Assembly (NCBI RefSeq): GCF_036588685.1
Contig: NW_026963310.1
Span: 3,348,001-3,412,000 of the forward strand
From: Mytilus trossulus
Taxonomy: Eukaryota; Mollusca; Bivalvia; Mytilida; Mytilidae
Reading direction: 5' to 3'
Length of the DNA stretch: 64,000 nt
The notes beneath the pieces are model-generated. The model ran no database searches and was not told the origin of the DNA. It saw only the letters and a list, made by a program, of their open reading frames with translations. Every line of letters begins with the position of its first letter. Within the stretch, counting starts at the first letter, position 1. A program made the position numbers and the translations under genes. Below, in pieces: positions 59,091 through 64,000 of this stretch.

Positions 59091-59204
59091 AGAGTATGGC
59101 GGTATGTTTCCCTGTAGGCTTTTACCATCATAATCTCTCTGCATGCTGTTCCCGTCACCTCTGGTGGATATTTAAAGGTCGTGACTTACTAAGCTGTATG
59201 TTTT

Positions 59205-59300
59205 TTGTCATTGCTGAAGGTCGTACTTTTCCTGGAGTTGTTCACTTTATTTTGTGATACAATGGTTCTCATTGACAATTACATATCTCCCTATTTTTAT
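59205..59300 (+). repeat. PLE 3' fragment, diverged
   Basis: GTCATTGCTGAAGGTCGTAC and TTGACAATTACATATCTCC, close to the preceding fragment. Confidence 0.55.
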
Positions 59301-59782
59301 ACCAAGTATAACGGTAACTTTCCTATAGGCGGTTACCTATTGTTTTCAAGGTTAAAACCAGACTGATGTTCCGATGTTAATATGGAAATCCCTGGACGTT
59401 AAGCAGTCATCGATCAATCAATCAACTACTCTTTCAATCAATTCACATACATAATTTCTTAGATAAATATACATTAAATAAATTAATTTTCTAATTTAAA
59501 TCAGTTCATAAATGATGGAAAAAAGAATAAAGATTGAACATTTAGAATACTAAGTGGTACAAAAAAAACCCAACACTTTTGAGAACTAGAATATGAAGAA
59601 ATCACATAAATAAAATAGATAAATTGATGAAAAATCACTTCGTCCGTCAAGCAGCTTCAACTCTTAAAATTTAAGATTGACATTTATGAAACAATTGTTA
59701 AAACAGTTAAAAGGCGTTGAGAATATTTTGCTGATGGGGGTTCTCTAATTTCAACCCCAATCCCAAAAGCGTCAGGTGAAAC

Positions 59783-59936
59783 AGAGGCAGATTTAGAGGG
59801 CAGGGTGCCCCCCCCCCCTAACCCTTTTTGGGAAAAAAATTAGTTGCTTATATAGGGAATCACTGAAGCGTGACTGGAGCGGCCCCTCTTAAGTCAATCA
59901 CTTAAAAATTTCTGGATCCACCACTGTGAAAGTCGA
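59783..59936. mobile_element. hAT-type MITE, GGATCC-ended family
   Basis: AACAGAGGCAGATTTAGAGG at the left, TTCTGGATCCACCACTG at the right; C run inside. Confidence 0.7.
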
Positions 59937-60108
59937 GTTTTAATCAAAAGTTTCAAAGTTAATGTAAAACGATTGTAGGGACAGGGCATAATAATCTCCA
60001 TGGAAGTGCGATGTATTGATAATGCAACTGTATAAAGAAATCATGGACCTAGCTACCAAAAGTGGCTCCCCAAAAAATAACCTAATCAATAACTAAACAT
60101 TGTTTACC

Positions 60109-60238
60109 AGTGGCGGGTCCAGGTGTTGGATATTTTTAATGATCAATGCATTTCAAAGGGGACATATGGTTTGACCCCTCTTTTTATTCTGGGTTTGGTT
60201 GGGCACCCCTCTTTTCGAAAACGTCTGGATCCGCCCCC
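60109..60238. mobile_element. hAT-type MITE, GGATCC-ended family
   Basis: CCAGTGGCGGGTCCAGGTGT at the left, GTCTGGATCCGCCCCC at the right; inside TGATCAATGCATTTCAAAGG. Confidence 0.8.
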
Positions 60239-60399
60239 TTTTACGTTGTTGCAACTGGAAACAGCACACTGAAGACTATTTTTTCATACTTGCCTCTTTT
60301 GCAGGCAATATTTTTATGTAGATGAAGACTGGCAAAAAATTGAAGTCTTATAGAATTTTAACCCAATTTAGACACAAACCACATCAAAATTAAAAGAAT

Positions 60400-60609
60400 T
60401 ACTGTAAATTCAGAAATTATTGCGAGGTTTTTATTATTGCGAATAATGCGACTGAGTTGTAAACGCAATAATTAAATCTCGCATTTTGTAATATTTTAAC
60501 TGAATTAAGCATTACTTTTCTCAAAATCGTAAAAATTAAAATCGCATTCAAGTGTAAAATGACAAAATCGCAACAATAAATGCATGCAATAATTTGTGAA
60601 TTTACAGTA
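60400..60609. mobile_element. MITE with ACTGTAAATTC ends
   Basis: ACTGTAAATTCAGAAATTAT-TGC (60401) and GCAATAATTTG-TGAATTTACAGT (to 60608) are inverted arms of 23 bp with one mismatch, flanked by TA. Internal AT-rich sequence has many TCGCA/TGCGA motifs. Confidence 0.88.
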
Positions 60610-61790
60610 GTTGAATTATATCATGTTTATTAAAGTTATCAGAGGATATTTAACCAATACCCATAAATTATCCAAATTATTAGCCATATTTTCTGACCAG
60701 TTAAAAATTAGTCCTCTTAGGCCAAGGACTGTAAACATATTTTGTAGTCTACAGTAATTGACATTAGATAACAAATTCCTAAAAATATCCAATGGAAAAG
60801 AACAAAATGAGACTATAGATATATGTTTGGTTCTTCTGATCAGCAGATCTAATTAAAGAACCTTTTTAAGCGCACATTTTCGAAATCTGCCAGTAATTAC
60901 TTTTCTGTTTGATTTAGTAGAAGACCTTGAACTTTAACTGGACACCTCAAAATACACAAATGAACCATTTTTAGATTTAATTGACATATCTTCAATAGCA
61001 AGGTTGCAATGTAGTAACTGATCGACTTTGCAGAACTTCAATACCAAAATGGCGGATAAAAAAGGTCAAGAAGATCACTCCTTAAAATTCTGTCATTGTT
61101 GAAGATCATTATGCACTTGCTTTAATGCATGTGAACCTCTCGGCTATTGAAAATGCGCTATGGAGTTATTTTTTGTAAATAGTTTATAAAAAAAATAAAA
61201 ACATTTTCTGTTCAATTCAAATTTTCCATTAAAAATCTATACTTTTTATAGGTAGATTATGAAGATTAAACACATGTAGTATCTGCTCTTAGTAAAAAAA
61301 AATCATTTCCTATACATGTTTATGTATAGCAGTGTAACACAACATGCAAACTTGAATCATGACGGTATTTAGGGCACATTCAATATTGCTTCTATGGTAC
61401 CCCCTTAATCCAATTTGGACAAGCTAACATTAGACCTATACCATAATATCAACTTAATTTTTTGTATATCCTAAGGTTCAAAATTCAAACTTATTTAAAA
61501 AATATGAAATTACAGGATATACATGTATTATTCTTTGAACCAAATATACACTTTTCTATATAATTATGAGTAAATCGGTAAACTAAGACAGATAAAAAAT
61601 GACCTTACGGCCTAATTTGAAAATTAATCTTATAATCAATACAATTGTTACCCATATCACAAACTTTGTATGTATTTAGCAAATACAAAAGACAATTTCT
61701 CAGAAAATTACAATACTTTAGAGATTTTTAGACTATTAAACGATCTTTGAGCATTTGCACATTGATGACTAAAAAATATTTGATGACCTC
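60610..61790. other. Intergenic, no supported feature
   Basis: No exon or recognised repeat seen on either strand. Confidence 0.4.
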
Positions 61791-62105
61791 TTACATGACG
61801 ACTGGATGCCATTTTTATGCATGAAGGTTGTGCGATTTTAAGACGACTGGATGCCATTTTGACCAATAGACGACTGGATGCCATTTTTATGCATGAAGGT
61901 TGTCCAATTTTTAGACGACTGGATGCCATTTTTTTTTGGCATGAAGGTTATCTCATATATGACCTTTAGACGACTGGATGCCACTATTTTTGCATTAATG
62001 TCATCTCATGACCTTTAGACAACTGGATGTCACTTTTAGTGCATGAAGGTTGTCTCTCATGTATAACCTTAAGACGACTGAATACCAATTTTATGCATGA
62101 AACTT
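61791..62105. repeat. Tandem repeat with GACGACTGGATGCCATTTTT core
   Basis: Six or seven irregular units of about 35-65 bp, each with GACGACTGGATGCCA and GCATGAAGGTTGT. Between cores the spacing varies. The minus strand reads repeated KMASSRL peptides, but this is a by-product of the repeat. Confidence 0.85.
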
Positions 62106-62197
62106 TTCAGCAAAGCCTTTTGCTGTGAAGAACAGCTTTCATCTGCAAGATGCCAGATCATAACAACTTCATTGTTGAATTTTTACCTTTCTCCTAC

Positions 62198-62311
62198 CTC
62201 AGAGACGGACGGATATTCACTTTGATATTATCAGATATTGTTCGTCTCATTGTCTTGCAAGTTATATACTTCCAATCAAAGGAGTACTCATAAGAAGTAC
62301 TTGCAAAATCT
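62198..62311 (-). CDS. Candidate internal exon, unknown product
   Basis: Minus strand: acceptor AAGTCCTTTCAG, then an open stretch of 114 bases reading DFASTSYEYSFDWKYITCKT then MRRTISDNIKVNIRPSLR, and donor AG|GTAGGA. It starts and ends in phase 2. A second possible minus-strand exon ends at TTTG|GTGAGT near 63697. I recognise neither; both may be chance. Confidence 0.28.
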
Positions 62312-63179
62312 CTGAAAGGACTTGAGTTCGCAGTGTTTCCCCAAATGCTTTGAGTTTATATACATATTCCACAAGATATTAACCTTTTTTTCCTCTTTTC
62401 ATTTCCACATGGATTTCCTTTGAATCATGCATGATATTAGCTGCCTCATTTTAGTATTCATTTAGTCTCATTAGCATAGGCTTTTCTATTGCTTTTTTCT
62501 GCAATCATCAATTATTTCTTACAGTCTATGGTAGCAGGCCCCATTCCTGATTAACAGCCCAGAGTAGTTAGTGAAAATGACACACTCTCAATTTCGCAAC
62601 TTTTCAAATTGCCATAGTAACTTAATTCATGATCAACATACCATAATCAGTTTGTAAGTTGTTGGTGTAAGCTCACATTTGATACCAGTTTATATACCAT
62701 CCTTTCCTACTTCATTAATCCCCTTTACCATTTAAAATCTTGTTTTACTGACAAATGGAGTCTAGTATGCTCATATGTTTGTATGAATACATGTAGCAAA
62801 TTATTTTATCCTAATCACAAATTTTCCCCGAATAGCTTGAATAATGACATATGCTCATTATAAAGTACTTATGTATCCATGTATATTTGGCTTAAATTTT
62901 CGAAGTATATCAAAGTTCCCATGTCTTAACTTGTTACTTGCATAGTTCCTTTCATAATGTTCATTGTTTAAAGTGTTTTCGGAGCACCTCTTGACTCCCG
63001 AGATGATTCAGAATTTGACTCCTTTCCGTCAAACTGGTAGTTCTTTAGTATACATATACATACACAGTGAAAAACACACATTTTGTACACTTACTACCTT
63101 TTTATGACAGGCATGTGTAACTGATTCAATTTCTACTGGCATTTAATTTATCCAAATATTAAAAAAAATAATAATCTTA
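62312..63179. other. No recognisable feature
   Basis: AT-rich sequence without a supported gene or repeat; if the exon at 62198-62311 is real this would be its upstream intron. Confidence 0.4.
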
Positions 63180-63423
63180 AGGTGGTACCCAACAACTTGA
63201 ATAAAACAAATTTGGCTCGTTTATTTTTCATAAAATTTTTGACAAAGTATTTAATACTTTGACCCTTTGACAAAAATATAAATATTTGAAAATTTGAAAC
63301 ATCAATTTATCAGAAACACTGCACTAGTTATATAGCAGTTTGACAAACACTAATTCTGATCAAAAACACAAAGTAATTTAAACATTTTACAGAGTTATCT
63401 CCCTGTAGTGTTAGGTACCACCT
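63180..63423 (-). mobile_element. MITE, AGGTGGTACC family, copy 3 (reverse orientation)
   Basis: AGGTGGTACCCAACAACTTG to GTGTTAGGTACCACCT with TA flanks. Internal sequence is the reverse complement of the copies at 12993 and 19950. Confidence 0.9.
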
Positions 63424-64000
63424 TAAACAAAAAATTGTTTTCAGTAAAAACAAACATATTTTTGATGTACATTAACAGGCATAAAATTTATGCATGTTTT
63501 ATTTTTAAATATTTATAGAATTTAAGAGTATTGAAATTTTCATGTATGTGCTTTTATTACCAAAAATGCCCACTTTACACCAAATTCCAGAAAATTCAGT
63601 AAATAAATCAAATTTCAACAAAATTTTAACAGAATCAGTTGCACTAGACATTTACCATCATACACAGACGTGCAATGTTTGGAGCCGCCATTACTCACCA
63701 AACTTGTCTGCTGACATGTAACCATGACAACAGGATGAAGATCCATCACTCTACTCAGGCCACATCTCTGAACTGTCAGGCTACATGCTATTAGCTTTTT
63801 TAAGGATATATTACAAATCTTACATCATGTACATTTTAATTAACAATTCTCTGTTGCTGTAAAAAAACAAGCAAACATAAGATAAATATATACATAAATA
63901 ACAGTTATAAATATAAATCTTATAAAAAAAACATAACGATGAAACAAACAACAAATATGAACACATATATATGTATATCACATGTCAAAATGTGGAAAAT
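63424..64000. other. Right edge, no supported gene
   Basis: Apart from the weak minus-strand exon candidate ending near 63697, I see nothing to annotate. Confidence 0.4.

Noticed and set aside
61708..61929. Protein with KMASSRL repeats
   Set aside because: The frame is a by-product of the tandem repeat at 61791-62105, whose units vary in length without keeping frame.
1..64000. tRNA, rRNA or snRNA genes
   Set aside because: I looked for tRNA-like TTCGA loops and rRNA-like GC-rich blocks and saw none that fold convincingly. A covariance search could still find one.

Overview
This window is nuclear DNA from an animal, most probably a bivalve mollusc and likely a mussel (Mytilidae). The reasons are AT-rich sequence, short exons with GT-AG introns, a conserved metazoan spliceosome gene, and dispersed repeats that I recall as typical of mussel genomes. 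The species call is inference; the gene structures are read from the sequence. I saw no rRNA, tRNA, bacterial operon or CRISPR array.

Layout. 1-4263: minus-strand, incomplete Golgi sulfotransferase gene (CHST15-like). 6627-14177: plus-strand six-exon gene for a small secreted protein that I do not recognise. 17443-29245: plus-strand nine-exon SNRNP40 gene (U5 snRNP 40 kDa WD40 protein), complete from ATG to TGA, with introns full of small transposons. 31692-36738: minus-strand decayed Penelope-like retroelement (PLE), with a LINE-type retrotransposon nested inside its 3' part. 36553-43170: about 155 copies of a 39-bp minisatellite, partly organised into 1521-bp higher-order units that each carry a 186-bp piece of the same PLE. 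43200-64000: mostly repeat-derived intergenic DNA (foldbacks, MITEs, tandem repeats), with one or two weak exon candidates.

The most useful connection is that the commonest dispersed repeat in the window (at least 20 fragments ending in the same terminus) appears to be the 3' non-coding part of the Penelope-like element whose reverse transcriptase lies at 35233-36640. The fragments share one end and differ in how far they extend, as expected for 5'-truncated retrotransposition. The second main point is the 39-bp array, whose minus frame is open except for one stop in about 155 units and which has captured PLE sequence in its higher-order unit. The third is the unannotated secreted-protein gene, supported by exon phases, a signal peptide and a polyadenylation signal 29 bases after the stop.
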